From assembly GCF_000829035.1 (NCBI RefSeq), contig NZ_AP012541.1:2604001-2668000 (forward strand): DNA of 64,000 nt, in the 5' to 3' direction. This document shows, one piece after another, positions 14,058 through 23,313 of the stretch (position 1 is the first letter of the stretch; every line of letters begins with the position of its first letter). The notes under the pieces are model-generated. The model made no database searches. It was not told the DNA's origin and saw only the letters and a list, made by a program, of their open reading frames with translations. Origin of the DNA: Lacticaseibacillus paracasei subsp. paracasei. GTDB taxonomy: Bacteria; Bacillota; Bacilli; Lactobacillales; Lactobacillaceae. A program made the position numbers and the translations under genes.

Positions 14058-14957
14058 TTAGTTCAGGCCTGTTGCCAAAGTCCAAGTTAACGTGGTTTCG
14101 TACGTACCGTTATTAACGACTGATGTCTTAGGCAGCACCAGTTTGATATTAGTCTTGTCCCAACCAAAGACGTTAGAGCCTTCACCTTCACCTGTAGCCG
14201 CATGTGCAACCTGATGATTGGTGTCAGTGCCACTCAAGGTCATCGTTGTTGTTTTGCTGATGTCAGTCAATGGTACCAATGCACCAACCGGCGTGAAGCC
14301 ATCATCTTGCGATTCGTTGGTCAAACCGTAGACATTGCCAGTCTGGCCATAAGCGGTGTTCAGCATGGTCAATGTCGCATTGTCAATCGTCTTACCAGTA
14401 TCGGCACCATTGTCGTCCTTCAATGAAAGCGGGCCGTCTGCCTTGACGCTCAGGGTCCAATCCCCAGCTTTACTGTTGGTTTGGCCAGTTTTATCTTCAG
14501 CACTTTCAGCATCGGTACGCGTGGTTTGCTTATCAACAACCGTTGTCCAAGCCTTGCCCTTAACATTAGCCAAAGCGGTGTCATCAGTATTAAGGACAGC
14601 GGTCAAGTTTGTATTACCGCTCTTATAACTTGGATAGCGAGTATTGTCAGCCCGCCCTGCGTTTTGTCCGTCAGCAGTGAAAACCGGGTAATCTGAGAAG
14701 AACTGTTCGTGGTTACCAAAGTCCAAAATCTTAGGAACCATTTGCAGTCGCAGATAACCGGTGTTACCAGTTGGCGGCAGTTGACCAAAGGAAATCCCCG
14801 CGGTTGTCTTGGCGTCTTGCGGTAGTGCCTGACCACCGTTAACGCCTGCATTACCTTGAACAGTAGCTGCTTGCGTTGCCGCTGGGGCAGCGATTGCCAA
14901 ACCGGCAAGTAAAGTTGCACCCGCGACCAACGCACTTGTCATTTTAGTGAATTTCAT
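14058..14957 (-). CDS. WxL-domain cell-surface protein
   Basis: A 299-residue secreted protein with a signal peptide (ALVAGATLLAGLAIAAPAATQA, cleavage near 30) and both WxL motifs: DWTLSV in the middle and LTWTLATGLN at the extreme C-terminus. The WxL domain binds peptidoglycan non-covalently and interacts with DUF916/DUF3324 proteins in csc-type clusters. Start ATG 14957 is preceded by an AGGAGGAATTTC site. It is the last gene of the cluster and is intact. Its ligand is unknown; members of this family are assigned adhesion or complex-carbohydrate roles, but nothing here fixes one. Confidence 0.9.
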   Translation of the reverse strand: MKFTKMTSALVAGATLLAGLAIAAPAATQAATVQGNAGVNGGQALPQDAKTTAGISFGQLPPTGNTGYLRLQMVPKILDFGNHEQFFSDYPVFTADGQNAGRADNTRYPSYKSGNTNLTAVLNTDDTALANVKGKAWTTVVDKQTTRTDAESAEDKTGQTNSKAGDWTLSVKADGPLSLKDDNGADTGKTIDNATLTMLNTAYGQTGNVYGLTNESQDDGFTPVGALVPLTDISKTTTMTLSGTDTNHQVAHAATGEGEGSNVFGWDKTNIKLVLPKTSVVNNGTYETTLTWTLATGLN

Positions 14958-15040
14958 TTTGAAATTCCTCCTCTTAAAATTTTTTACATCATGGATTTAT
15001 CCACGGTATAAAACAGTTTCAATAAGCGATAGCTTGACGA

Positions 15041-15196
15041 TCAGAACAGATTGACCGTCTTCCAGGTATTAAAATCGTTGTATGTCTTGATCGTAAAGAC
15101 AAGACACGTCACAAAGGCGATGAGCAGCAGGATGGACAGACCAATCCAAAACCACTTGACGCGTCGGTAGGAAAATTTAGCGATCAGTGCTTTCAA
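15041..15196 (-). CDS. 51-residue single-pass membrane peptide of the WxL cluster
   Basis: A short frame on the minus strand beginning at TTG 15196 (MKALIAKFSYRRVKWFWIG) and ending at 15041. It has a basic N-terminus, one hydrophobic helix (IGLSILLLIAFVTCLVF, about 18-35) and a polar C-terminal tail ending NTWKTVNLF. A full AAAGGAGGT site lies seven bases before the TTG; an ATG two codons earlier is too close to that site. It overlaps the upstream DUF916 gene by 20 bp, which suggests translational coupling. I do not recognise the family. The context suggests a membrane partner of the surface complex; confidence that it is expressed comes from the ribosome site and spacing only. Confidence 0.62.
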   Translation of the reverse strand: MKALIAKFSYRRVKWFWIGLSILLLIAFVTCLVFTIKTYNDFNTWKTVNLF

Positions 15197-16259
15197 CAGC
15201 ATCACCTCCTTTGCTGCGGCGAACGTGCCGATAAATAAAGAAACTAATCAGTAGTAAAACAACCAACACAATTACAAGTTTGACCCAAAGCCATTTTCGT
15301 TGGGCAATTTGGTAAGCAGTTGCCGAACTTGTAACCAGTTCTCCTGAACCAGTGATTTTGACGTACCGTGTGTCTTCTCTTACCTGTTTGCCTTGTTTCA
15401 GTCGACTCGTCAGTTTATATTCACCTGCCACTGATTTTTGTCCGGTTATCAGTCGTGTTACATCAAAGACTGTTTGTGGCGCGATTCGTGGCAACTCCCG
15501 GGTGACAGTTAATGAGAAAAAGCGACTCGTTGCGCTTGTCAGATTAATCTTGGCTGAAACATCCTTTAAAAAAATTCGTTTAGGATTTTGTACTTGAGAT
15601 CGCAACTGAAATCCTGATCGTTTTTGTACCAAAGATGTCTGCCCCATCCTTAAGTTGCTAACGCTGCCAGCAACATGACCGTTGTGCAGGACGAGGCCAA
15701 GCGTATAAGCAATTCGGTTTTGGACACTTGTATCTGTTGTTGATGGTGCTAAGGCTGACAAGCGAATTGCTGACAAATAAGTTCCTCGTGGCTGCCCTTT
15801 CCCCGGCTTCAAAACAATTGGCAGTTGTCGCGTTTCTCCCGGCTTGAGCTCAAATTGACGATCAATCTTCACTAAGTCACTCCCGGCGATCGGTAGATAT
15901 TTACGATTCACCTGAGTGGCTTTTACATAACTAACAACGCCATTAGCTCCTGTTTGCGCATCAAGAATTTCGGCATTCACTTTTAAGATTTTTGCGCTAG
16001 CGTTGTATGCCTGTACTGTAATGGTTCGTCGCTCACTTTTAGGAAGATCGAGATCGAAGTAGCCAGCGTTTTTACCAACATGATTGTCACTAGGTAAAAC
16101 TGGCGCGACCATCAGTGCTTGCTGGCTGTTAGAGACGGTAGCGCTTACAAGATTTGTAAAAGTAAACATGTTCATCAAAGCAATACCAAGAACACCGATG
16201 AGGACTAATCGCAAGGCTTGCCAGTCGTTCTTCATCGTGGACGAAGCTTGAAAGTCCAT
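15177..16259 (-). CDS. DUF916/DUF3324 WxL-interacting surface protein (intact copy)
   Basis: A 360-residue protein with an N-terminal hydrophobic export segment (about 17-40), two immunoglobulin-like domains (DUF916 region GYFDLDLPKSERRTITVQAYN; DUF3324 region from about 200), a C-terminal transmembrane helix (VKLVIVLVVLLLISFFIY near 323-340) and a short basic tail RHVRRSKGG. Family members (WxLIP) anchor WxL proteins to the envelope. Start ATG 16259 follows a run of G (GGGGGG) by six bases and overlaps the preceding DUF916 gene by 28 bp. Unlike that paralogue it is unbroken. Confidence 0.85.
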   Translation of the reverse strand: MDFQASSTMKNDWQALRLVLIGVLGIALMNMFTFTNLVSATVSNSQQALMVAPVLPSDNHVGKNAGYFDLDLPKSERRTITVQAYNASAKILKVNAEILDAQTGANGVVSYVKATQVNRKYLPIAGSDLVKIDRQFELKPGETRQLPIVLKPGKGQPRGTYLSAIRLSALAPSTTDTSVQNRIAYTLGLVLHNGHVAGSVSNLRMGQTSLVQKRSGFQLRSQVQNPKRIFLKDVSAKINLTSATSRFFSLTVTRELPRIAPQTVFDVTRLITGQKSVAGEYKLTSRLKQGKQVREDTRYVKITGSGELVTSSATAYQIAQRKWLWVKLVIVLVVLLLISFFIYRHVRRSKGGDAVESTDR

Positions 16260-17264
16260 AGCAGTCCCCCCAGACTGGCTAATAGCAAGACGCCTGTCCC
16301 GATCGTTGCATAAAGCCAGTGATTGACTGGTTTCTTGATAGCACGTTCGTTGATACTCTTAGCCTGAACGTTACTAACCTTCATCGTCTTCTTAAACGTC
16401 CAGCTCATTGGAAAACGATTTTGCGTGTTCAAGCCTTTGAGTGTGACCTTAATGTGATAGGTGCCGGGCTTCATTGATTCATAACTCCATGAGACCGGAA
16501 AGACCATTTTCGAGTTAGGGGCAATCATGAAATTATCAGCTTTGTACGTTTTAACATCGCCGCTATCCATCCCCACTGCAACACTGACATTTGCTTTTGA
16601 GATTGCCATCGGTTCAACATTACGCAACGTTACGCCAAGTGCGGGATGTTTTTGAAATAAGATTGGGTTTGTTTCGTCATACTTGACGTTCGGAAAAACT
16701 TCATAATTCTGCCCACGTAAAACCACCCCAACTGAGTAAGCATAGTTCGAGCCAACCGCGTTGCCGCCAGATTCGCCTTTATCAACATGTTCGATAAAAT
16801 GCCAATCACCATAAATCATGCCATCATATCGCTGTTTTGGCATTTTGATGGTTGCACTGATGACCTTCATCTGTTTCGGTGCTAATTGAATCGTGGCGCC
16901 ACCTTTGTCTAAGGTTGCAACGGTTGTAAATGGCGTTTTTCAGACTTCGGTCAAGATTCTTCGTGCTCGGTGTAAAGTCGATACCGCCGCCATCTTGGGT
17001 ATAGGCGTTTCGTAAGTCGCTCTTGACTGTGATGTTCTTATCAGAAATATTTTGAACTCGCATCTGGATGGTGTGCGTTGTATCTTTTGAATACACCAAA
17101 TCAAAATAATTCAGTTTCATATTTGCTTGCGCATCAGGCAAAACCGGCTGCACTTCAAAGTCAGTTGTTTCGGTTTTACTGGCGGCGACCACGCTTTGCG
17201 GTGCGAGACCGACCAGTATGCATGCCGCGGCAGCAATCAGCCACCGCCCTCGTTTCCATTGCAA
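16232..17264 (-). pseudogene. DUF916/DUF3324 surface protein gene, frameshifted
   Basis: Two overlapping frames form one gene: the 5' part (TTG 17264, after GGAGG with eight bases spacing) carries a signal peptide and DUF916 start (NYFDLVYSKDTTHTIQM), and the 3' part carries PFTTVATLDKGGATIQLAPKQMK, the rest of DUF916, DUF3324 and a C-terminal transmembrane helix (LYATIGTGVLLLASLGGLL) with basic end KLRPR. The break is at an A run (16936-16940, five T on the plus strand); removing one base restores LKTPFTTVATL and one frame of 343 residues. The total length of 1033 nt is one more than a multiple of three. Either a real frameshift or a sequencing slip in a homopolymer. Confidence 0.85.
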
Positions 17265-17276
17265 AAGTCATTCCTC

Positions 17277-18444
17277 CTATGGTAAAAGCGACAAATTCCA
17301 AGTGAGCGTCGTATGATAGCGGGTCTGATACCGTGGTGTGCTTGCTGGCACATGTAACCCAACACTTGTCGCGCCGCTATCGTTGTCACCAAAGTTAATC
17401 CGCCATGTGCCATATCCGCTATTGTCATACAACGTCCCGGTCGGATCTTTATCAGTGCTGGCATCATTGCGATAGTGACCGCTCTTTTTAACTTGTGCTA
17501 AAACAGTTGGACTGGTGGCTGTCGGATTCAAGGAAAAATCATCAGGTGCTTGATAATCCATCGTGTCTTCCTGCGCCCAAGTTGGATTTGAAGTTGCATC
17601 TGTTCGTTTCAGTTTAGGATTCATCAGATGCAGCGTCGCATCGGTCAAAGTTTGAGCAACCTGTAAGTTGGGATCTTGACTGTTTGGTTTCGGAGTTGAC
17701 TTAAATTGACCGTCCTGTTGCACACTGAGTTGCCAACCTTTTGTGCCATAGTAATCTTCAACTGTGACGCCAAAAGGCAATGGTTGCTTAGTCGTGCTTT
17801 GGTTTTCCCCAATGTAATAGGTTCGGTCAACCGACTTATTGTCAAATTGACCAAAATCAAGCGTTGGATCCACGGTTAGCTTCAGCATTTGTTTTTCATA
17901 GCGATAAGTCACCACCAAATCGTCTTTACTGATCACTGGATCGACCACGCTGGCTTGATCAAAAGTCGCACTCGTGAGGTCACTGGAGGTTGCCTGATCG
18001 ACCACTGTATAACCATCAATGGCTTTTGGCCGAATCGGATCTGCGTTAATTTCCGATACGTGTTTGCCGACATCACCACTCACTGTCACTTCGGGTGCGA
18101 TCTCAGTTGGCTTTGCCATGTCACTCGCCCGATCAACATAGCGGAAAATAACCTTGCCTGTCGTCGCCGGTAAATGTATGGTCGTCTGATTCGAGAATAA
18201 GGTTCCCACACTAGCTTTGTTGGGAATCGTTTCGGCAGTATCTTTTCGATCAATTTTGGCTTTAAAACGAACTCTGAAGCCTTGACCATTCGGGATTGTA
18301 TAAGGAAAGTCAATGGTGCCATTCGCCTTGAAACTCGTGTCATCAACGGTCACAAACTCGTTATTCGTGTCAGCATCTGCAATCTGTAAAGAGCCATCTG
18401 TATAAGTGGTATTCGGATCAAGCTGATCCTTGATACTGCCAGCC
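17277..18444 (-). pseudogene. 3' remnant of lectin/MucBP/WxL surface protein gene
   Basis: The open frame runs from the IS edge (AGSIKDQLDPNTTYTDG) to LTWNLSLLP at 17277. It contains an isopeptide/Ig-like part, a MucBP-like repeat (VIFRYVDRASDMAKP ... LVVTYRYEKQ) and a C-terminal WxL domain (motifs GWQLSV and LTWNLSLLP). It has no start or signal peptide of its own; the 5' half lies beyond the IS30 element at 19492-20130. Part of the lectin domain appears lost. The fragment is probably not exported even if translated. Confidence 0.85.
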
Positions 18445-19491
18445 TAGATTGCAATAATAAAGTTACCACCTAGAAAGAGGCTTGCTCACTGCTTGAACTG
18501 GGGTTTGCCAACGGAGACATTTTCTAGGTTTGTTATTGATAAGCGCTGTGGCTTGTTGAATATCGGTCTCTGAAACCTGATCAAACTGTGTTCCCTTCGG
18601 GAAATAGTAGCGAAGTTCTCGATTGAACCGTTCATTTGTGCCCCGTTCATTCGGGTGATAGGCGTGGCAAAAGTAAACCGGTATCCGATAGCGCTTTGTA
18701 AGCGCCTGATCGCAGGAAAACTCTTTACCGTGATCAACCGTCACTGATCGAACCGGACCCGGAAAGTCCACCATCAGTCTTGCAAATCCCTTGAGAACAG
18801 CATTTTGTGATAAGTTTTCAAGCTTAGTTGTCGCCATTAAACGTGTCACCCGATCGACAATGGTCAAAACAGCAGCCTTTGACCCGCGACCACCGCGAAC
18901 TGTATCCATCTCTAAATGTCCTTTTTCGGTTCGCCGATTAGCTGACTCACTGCGAATCTCAATTGAGGTGCCTACTGCTTGGTTATAGCGCGACCGAAGG
19001 TCTTGTCTTCTTTTATGACGTTTACCGTGATCAAAGAGTTGGCTTGGCTGAAAATCGACTTGTCTTTGATAAATCCAGTGGTAAATCGTGTGTGGCGCAC
19101 AGTGAACGGCATAACCGACCATTTCAGGGGACCAACCTAGGTTTAGCTTCTCAGTTACCATCCGCTTCAACTTAGGCGTTAAAATCGAGTGCCGACCACA
19201 ACGATGCCGACAAGTATCGGCATGATCCTGAGCTATAATGGCGCAGTAATCACCTTCAGGGCAACGGTGAAGCTCATGCCTAATAGAAATACGAGAGCGG
19301 CCTAAGGTCGCGGCGATGTATTGAATCGTGTGGTGTTGCATCAGTTCTATCTGAGATCGTTCAATTAAGGTTATAATGGCCATGGGACCTGTCCTTCTCT
19401 CTAGATGGTATGTTATGCAAACACCATTTTAGCAAGAACGGACAGGTCTTTTTTCACATTTTCTGGGTGGTAACTTTAATTATGCAATCTA
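18445..19491 (-). mobile_element. IS30-family insertion sequence
   Basis: A 1047-bp element bounded by imperfect inverted repeats of about 32 bp: the plus-strand left end starts TAGATTGCAATAATAAAG and the inverted right end starts TAGATTGCATAATTAAAG, both continuing TTACCACCYAGAAA. It holds one transposase gene in the same direction as the host operon. No short direct repeat flanks it (left flank ends CCAGCC, right flank begins GGGTCC), which fits an adjacent deletion. It splits a surface-protein gene. Confidence 0.9.
18463..19383 (-). CDS. IS30-family transposase
   Basis: A 306-residue DDE transposase. N-terminal helix-turn-helix segment (TIQYIAATLGRSRISIRHEL), then the catalytic core: first acidic residue in HLEMDTVRGGRGSKAAVLTIVDR, second in SVTVDHGKEF, and the glutamate in NERGTNERFNRELRYYFPKGT, which is diagnostic for IS30. 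The C-terminus INNKPRKCLRWQTP is typical. Start ATG 19383 with GAGAAGGA upstream. The gene looks intact, so the element may still be active. Confidence 0.95.
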   Translation of the reverse strand: MAIITLIERSQIELMQHHTIQYIAATLGRSRISIRHELHRCPEGDYCAIIAQDHADTCRHRCGRHSILTPKLKRMVTEKLNLGWSPEMVGYAVHCAPHTIYHWIYQRQVDFQPSQLFDHGKRHKRRQDLRSRYNQAVGTSIEIRSESANRRTEKGHLEMDTVRGGRGSKAAVLTIVDRVTRLMATTKLENLSQNAVLKGFARLMVDFPGPVRSVTVDHGKEFSCDQALTKRYRIPVYFCHAYHPNERGTNERFNRELRYYFPKGTQFDQVSETDIQQATALINNKPRKCLRWQTPVQAVSKPLSRW

Positions 19492-20130
19492 GGGTCCAAC
19501 CTGTCTGGAAGTTTTGGTGGTTAGCGGCGTATTCCCAGGACGGACGACGCCAAGATGACCTACATTCTCGGTCTTGGGATAATCAAGATCAAACTGATCA
19601 TCATAGACATTACTCCCATTCCACCAACTATCCATTTCAACAGCGAGAGCGTTACGAATATAATGGCTGATCAAGTTCCCTTTACCATCTGTCGACCAAG
19701 GATACGCACCAAGACCGCCGGCTGGAGAACCGTATGCGCCAGCTCCCAATGGATCATTTTGAAGTACAAAAGCCATTCCGTCAGCAGCGTCATCACCAGC
19801 AGGCCCAAAATAATGAGCTGTTTCGTATGTAAATGCACTATTCAAATCAATCTTTGACTTAGACCACATACCGCCAATTTGCCAACTCTTCGTCTCTCGA
19901 CTACCTGTAACAATGAGTGCCTGCGGATAAGCCGTACTAAAGGTGGAGACATTCGGAAAATTGCTAGGATCCGCCTTACTTTTAACAAAATAGTCACTGG
20001 CCTTCAACGTTGACGCCGGTGGTGCTACTGGAAACCCATCAGCAGCACTATATATTGTTTGCACTGGAAAAAGACTTAATGTCAAAATAGAGATCATTAA
20101 TACAAAAAGTAACTTTGAAAGGCGTTTCAC
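19492..20130 (-). pseudogene. 5' remnant of L-type-lectin-like surface protein gene
   Basis: 213 codons of a secreted protein starting at GTG 20130 (AGGGGG eight bases upstream): signal peptide (LLFVLMISILTLSLFPVQTIYSA), then an L-type-lectin-like domain with the typical HYFGPAGDDAADGMAFVLQND and AVEMDSWWNG segments (carbohydrate and metal-binding region). The frame runs into a TAG inside the IS30 terminal repeat. The last strands of the lectin domain do not appear on either side of the IS, so sequence was deleted. The intact gene would have encoded lectin, Ig/MucBP and WxL domains in one adhesin-like protein. Confidence 0.82.
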
Positions 20131-20149
20131 CCGAGTAACCCCCTAACCA

Positions 20150-20430
20150 GCCTAACTAATTATTTTATTTCTAATTGAATAACACCTTATAATTAACCAT
20201 AACAGCAGGACGTTTAAAAAACAACAAATATTTTAATATAAAATTAGTGTAAAGTTGGCACGACAGCGCTTTATCACGTTTACATTCACTTGTCAAGAAC
20301 CAAGTATTAGGCAAACATTTATTAAAATATGATATTTTTTCTTTCTAAAATATGATACAGCGTTATATAATGGTCTATATCAATTTAAAAAAGCATCTTT
20401 TTAAAATTAATGCTGTGCGTCGACTTACAT
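20150..20430 (-). promoter_or_regulatory. AT-rich upstream region of the WxL cluster
   Basis: This stretch is clearly richer in A and T than its neighbours and holds no gene. On the minus strand TTGACA at 20291-20296 could be a -35 box, but only a weak -10 (TAAAGC) lies 17 nt downstream. Long 5' UTR if used. The composition supports acquisition of the cluster together with its promoter. Confidence 0.35.
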
Positions 20431-20503
20431 TCTCATGACAGCATCATTAACTGACAAGTCGGTAGCAAACGCAGCACCAGAATATTCATCCTGTGCAAAA
20501 CGC

Positions 20504-20542
20504 AAAAAAGTCCTCCTCAGCATTTCTGCTAAGGAGGACTTT
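20504..20542 (-). terminator. ftsH terminator
   Basis: Minus-strand stem AAAGTCCTCCTTAGCA / TGCTGAGGAGGACTTT with a very short loop and a T run; 17 bases after the ftsH stop. Confidence 0.88.
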
Positions 20543-20558
20543 GGCTATTCATGCAAAT

Positions 20559-22706
20559 CTAAGCTTGCGGACCCTGCTGATCATCGTTGTTTGAAGATGA
20601 ATTGTCAGTCGAAGTATCGTCTGGCTTTTCAACCTCATCAGAATCAGTATCGTCGCCACTGGCTTGTTGATCACCAGATTGTGGTGAATCAGTTTTACCA
20701 CTGGCTTCTTCATCTGCTTGCTTTTCTTTATCTTTGTGTTCAAGGGCTGCTTTGGATTGCTCGAAAGTAGCGGCCTTTTCACTTGGAAATTCATCTTGGT
20801 CACGAGCAGGCATTTTGCCATCGTTGAACAAGCTGAGGATTTCCTTTTCATTCAAGGTTTCGTATTTAAGCAGTGCTTCCGCAATCAACTTATGCTGTTC
20901 ACGGTGGGCCTCAATGATTTCGTGAGCCTGTTTATGGGCATCGTCGATAATGCGACGAATTTCATCATCAATGGCTGTAGCCGTCGTTTCAGAATAAGGT
21001 GGTGTCTGACCATATTGTGCACCCAGGAACGGTTGGCCTTCAGTTTCAAGCTGAACCGTGCCGAGACGATCGGACATCCCATACTGCGTCACCATACTGC
21101 GGGCAATTTGAGTTGCCTGTTCAAAGTCATTGGATGCCCCAGTAGACTCAACGCCAAAGATAATTTCCTCAGCTGTTCGTCCACCTAAGAGGCCAACGAT
21201 TTGTTCTGTCAATTCCTTCTTGGTAAGCAGGAATTGATCATCCTTTGGCAGCATGATCGCATAACCGCCAGCGCGTCCACGAGGAATGATCGTGACTTTT
21301 CGAACTGTCCGCGAATCGCTCAGGACCAAACCAACAATGGCATGTCCGGCTTCGTGGAACGCCACCATATTCCGTTCTTTCGGATTAATGACGCGGTCGC
21401 GCTTCGCTGGGCCAGCAATGACCCGATCTTCGGCTTCGTCCACGTCTGAGGCGTCAATTGCCTTCTTACTTCGTCGGGCCGCGACTAAGGCAGCTTCATT
21501 CAGTAAGTTTTCCAAATCAGCCCCGACAAAACCAGGCGTCTGACGAGCGACTTCCTTAAGATCAACACTTGGTGCAAGCGGCTTGTTCTTCGCATGCACT
21601 TTCAAGATGGCTTCACGACCCTTAACATCCGGTCGGCCAACTAAAATCTTCCGATCAAAACGACCTGGACGCAGCAAAGCAGGATCAAGCACATCAGAAC
21701 GGTTAGTAGCGGCAATGACGATAACCCCTTCATTACCGGTAAACCCGTCCATTTCAACCAGTAACTGGTTCAAAGTCTGCTCACGTTCATCGTGACCGCC
21801 GCCCATACCGGCACCACGCTGGCGGCCGACAGCATCAATTTCATCAATGAAGATGATGGAAGGAGCAGCCTTTTTAGCCTGATCAAACAGATCACGCACA
21901 CGAGAAGCCCCGACACCAACGAACATTTCAACGAAATCTGAACCTGAAATTGAGAAGAACGGCACACCAGCTTCACCAGCAACCGCTTTGGCAAGCAAGG
22001 TTTTACCAGTACCAGGAGGGCCTTCCAAAAGCACCCCGGCTGGAATTCGAGCACCTAATGCCGAGAATTTCCGCGGATCCTTCAGGAATTCAACCACTTC
22101 AACCAGTTCCTGTTTCTCTTCTTCAGCACCAGCCACATCGGAGAAGCGAACTTTGTTGGCATTTTTATCTGCCTGCTTCGCCCGTGATTTGCCAAAGCTC
22201 ATCACCCGACCGGAACCACCGCCTTGGCCAGCCTGATTCATCATCATGTAGAAGAAGACCATCATGATCACAATCGGCACAACCGTAATCAGCAAGCTAA
22301 ACCAGACGCCGGATTGTGATTCTTCCTGCGTGTCGGTTTTAACATTGTTAGCGCTGGTTGCCTTTTGGATCTGGCTCAAAGTCGCATCGTTCGTCGGAAT
22401 ATATGTCGAGAACTTCGTGACTTTGGTGCTCTGACTACCAAACAGACTCAGCGAGTTATTTGAACTAGAAGACTTCTGTGCCTTCTTGTATTCCCCACTG
22501 ACCTTATAGACTCCGCCAGATGGCTGGAGTGAATAACTCTTGACGTTGTCTTTTTTCAACTCCGACAAGAACGTGCTGGTTTCAATCTCTTGGGACGATG
22601 TTGTCCCATTATCGCGCATATAATACGCAAAACCGGTGACCAATAGCACAAAAATAATGATATACGTTAATGTGCTACTGAACAGGCCGTTTTGTTTTTT
22701 CTTCAT
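20559..22706 (-). CDS. ftsH: ATP-dependent zinc metalloprotease FtsH
   Basis: A 715-residue membrane AAA+ protease that degrades misfolded membrane and regulatory proteins. Two N-terminal transmembrane helices (about 9-26 and 132-155) flank an extracytoplasmic domain; then Walker A GPPGTGKT near 230, Walker [12 protein letters not shown], the SRH arginine finger region, and the zinc site HEAGH near 455. The C-terminal 70 or so residues are an unusually acidic, Ser/Asp-rich low-complexity tail, as in several lactobacilli. Start ATG 22706 has GGAGG six bases upstream. Lies after tilS-hpt as in Bacillus. Confidence 0.97.
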   Translation of the reverse strand: MKKKQNGLFSSTLTYIIIFVLLVTGFAYYMRDNGTTSSQEIETSTFLSELKKDNVKSYSLQPSGGVYKVSGEYKKAQKSSSSNNSLSLFGSQSTKVTKFSTYIPTNDATLSQIQKATSANNVKTDTQEESQSGVWFSLLITVVPIVIMMVFFYMMMNQAGQGGGSGRVMSFGKSRAKQADKNANKVRFSDVAGAEEEKQELVEVVEFLKDPRKFSALGARIPAGVLLEGPPGTGKTLLAKAVAGEAGVPFFSISGSDFVEMFVGVGASRVRDLFDQAKKAAPSIIFIDEIDAVGRQRGAGMGGGHDEREQTLNQLLVEMDGFTGNEGVIVIAATNRSDVLDPALLRPGRFDRKILVGRPDVKGREAILKVHAKNKPLAPSVDLKEVARQTPGFVGADLENLLNEAALVAARRSKKAIDASDVDEAEDRVIAGPAKRDRVINPKERNMVAFHEAGHAIVGLVLSDSRTVRKVTIIPRGRAGGYAIMLPKDDQFLLTKKELTEQIVGLLGGRTAEEIIFGVESTGASNDFEQATQIARSMVTQYGMSDRLGTVQLETEGQPFLGAQYGQTPPYSETTATAIDDEIRRIIDDAHKQAHEIIEAHREQHKLIAEALLKYETLNEKEILSLFNDGKMPARDQDEFPSEKAATFEQSKAALEHKDKEKQADEEASGKTDSPQSGDQQASGDDTDSDEVEKPDDTSTDNSSSNNDDQQGPQA

Positions 22707-22767
22707 TTAGAACCTCCGGCAACATTCGATTAGTACCTTATATACTACCACAAACACAACATTCAGA

Positions 22768-23313
22768 TCAGGATTTTGCTGCGTAGATTTCCGGTTTTAA
22801 TACACCGATATAAGGCAGGTTTCGATAACGTTCAGCATAATCTAAGCCATAACCGACCACAAATTCGTTAGGAACAGTTGTCCCAACGTAATCGGCGTGC
22901 ACATCAACGACGCGACCTTCTGGCTTATCCATCAACGCACAAATACGAACCGACTTCGCATGACGCGTTTTGAAAATGTCGGTCAGATATTTTAAAGTCC
23001 GGCCGGTATCAACAATATCCTCTACAATCAAGATGTCCCGATCCTTCACGCTGGCGTCAAGGTCCTTGATAATCTTGACTTCACCGCTAGACTCGGTCGC
23101 ATCCCCGTAGCTGGAAACGTCCATAAAGTCGAGTTCCATGTAATCATCGATCTCACGAACAAGATCTGTCATAAACATGATGGCACCTTTTAAAATGCAC
23201 ACCACTAAGGGGTTTTTCCCTGCATAATCGTGCTTGAGCTCAGCGCCAAGTCGTGCCGTGATGGCATGGATGTCGTCTTGAGAATACAACACCTTCAAAA
23301 TATCGGAACTCAT
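22768..23313 (-). CDS. hpt: Hypoxanthine phosphoribosyltransferase
   Basis: A 181-residue purine-salvage enzyme joining hypoxanthine or guanine to PRPP. It shows the PRPP motif [15 protein letters not shown] near 93-107, [16 protein letters not shown] in the substrate region and [19 protein letters not shown] at the C-terminal end. The ATG overlaps the tilS stop (ATGA), so translation is coupled. HprT in Firmicutes also binds ppGpp and, with TilS, was linked to ftsH control in Bacillus. Confidence 0.96.
   Translation of the reverse strand: MSSDILKVLYSQDDIHAITARLGAELKHDYAGKNPLVVCILKGAIMFMTDLVREIDDYMELDFMDVSSYGDATESSGEVKIIKDLDASVKDRDILIVEDIVDTGRTLKYLTDIFKTRHAKSVRICALMDKPEGRVVDVHADYVGTTVPNEFVVGYGLDYAERYRNLPYIGVLKPEIYAAKS

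Noticed and set aside
18445..19491. Target-site duplication for the IS30 element
   Set aside because: I compared 2-4 bp on both sides for either choice of end and found no match.
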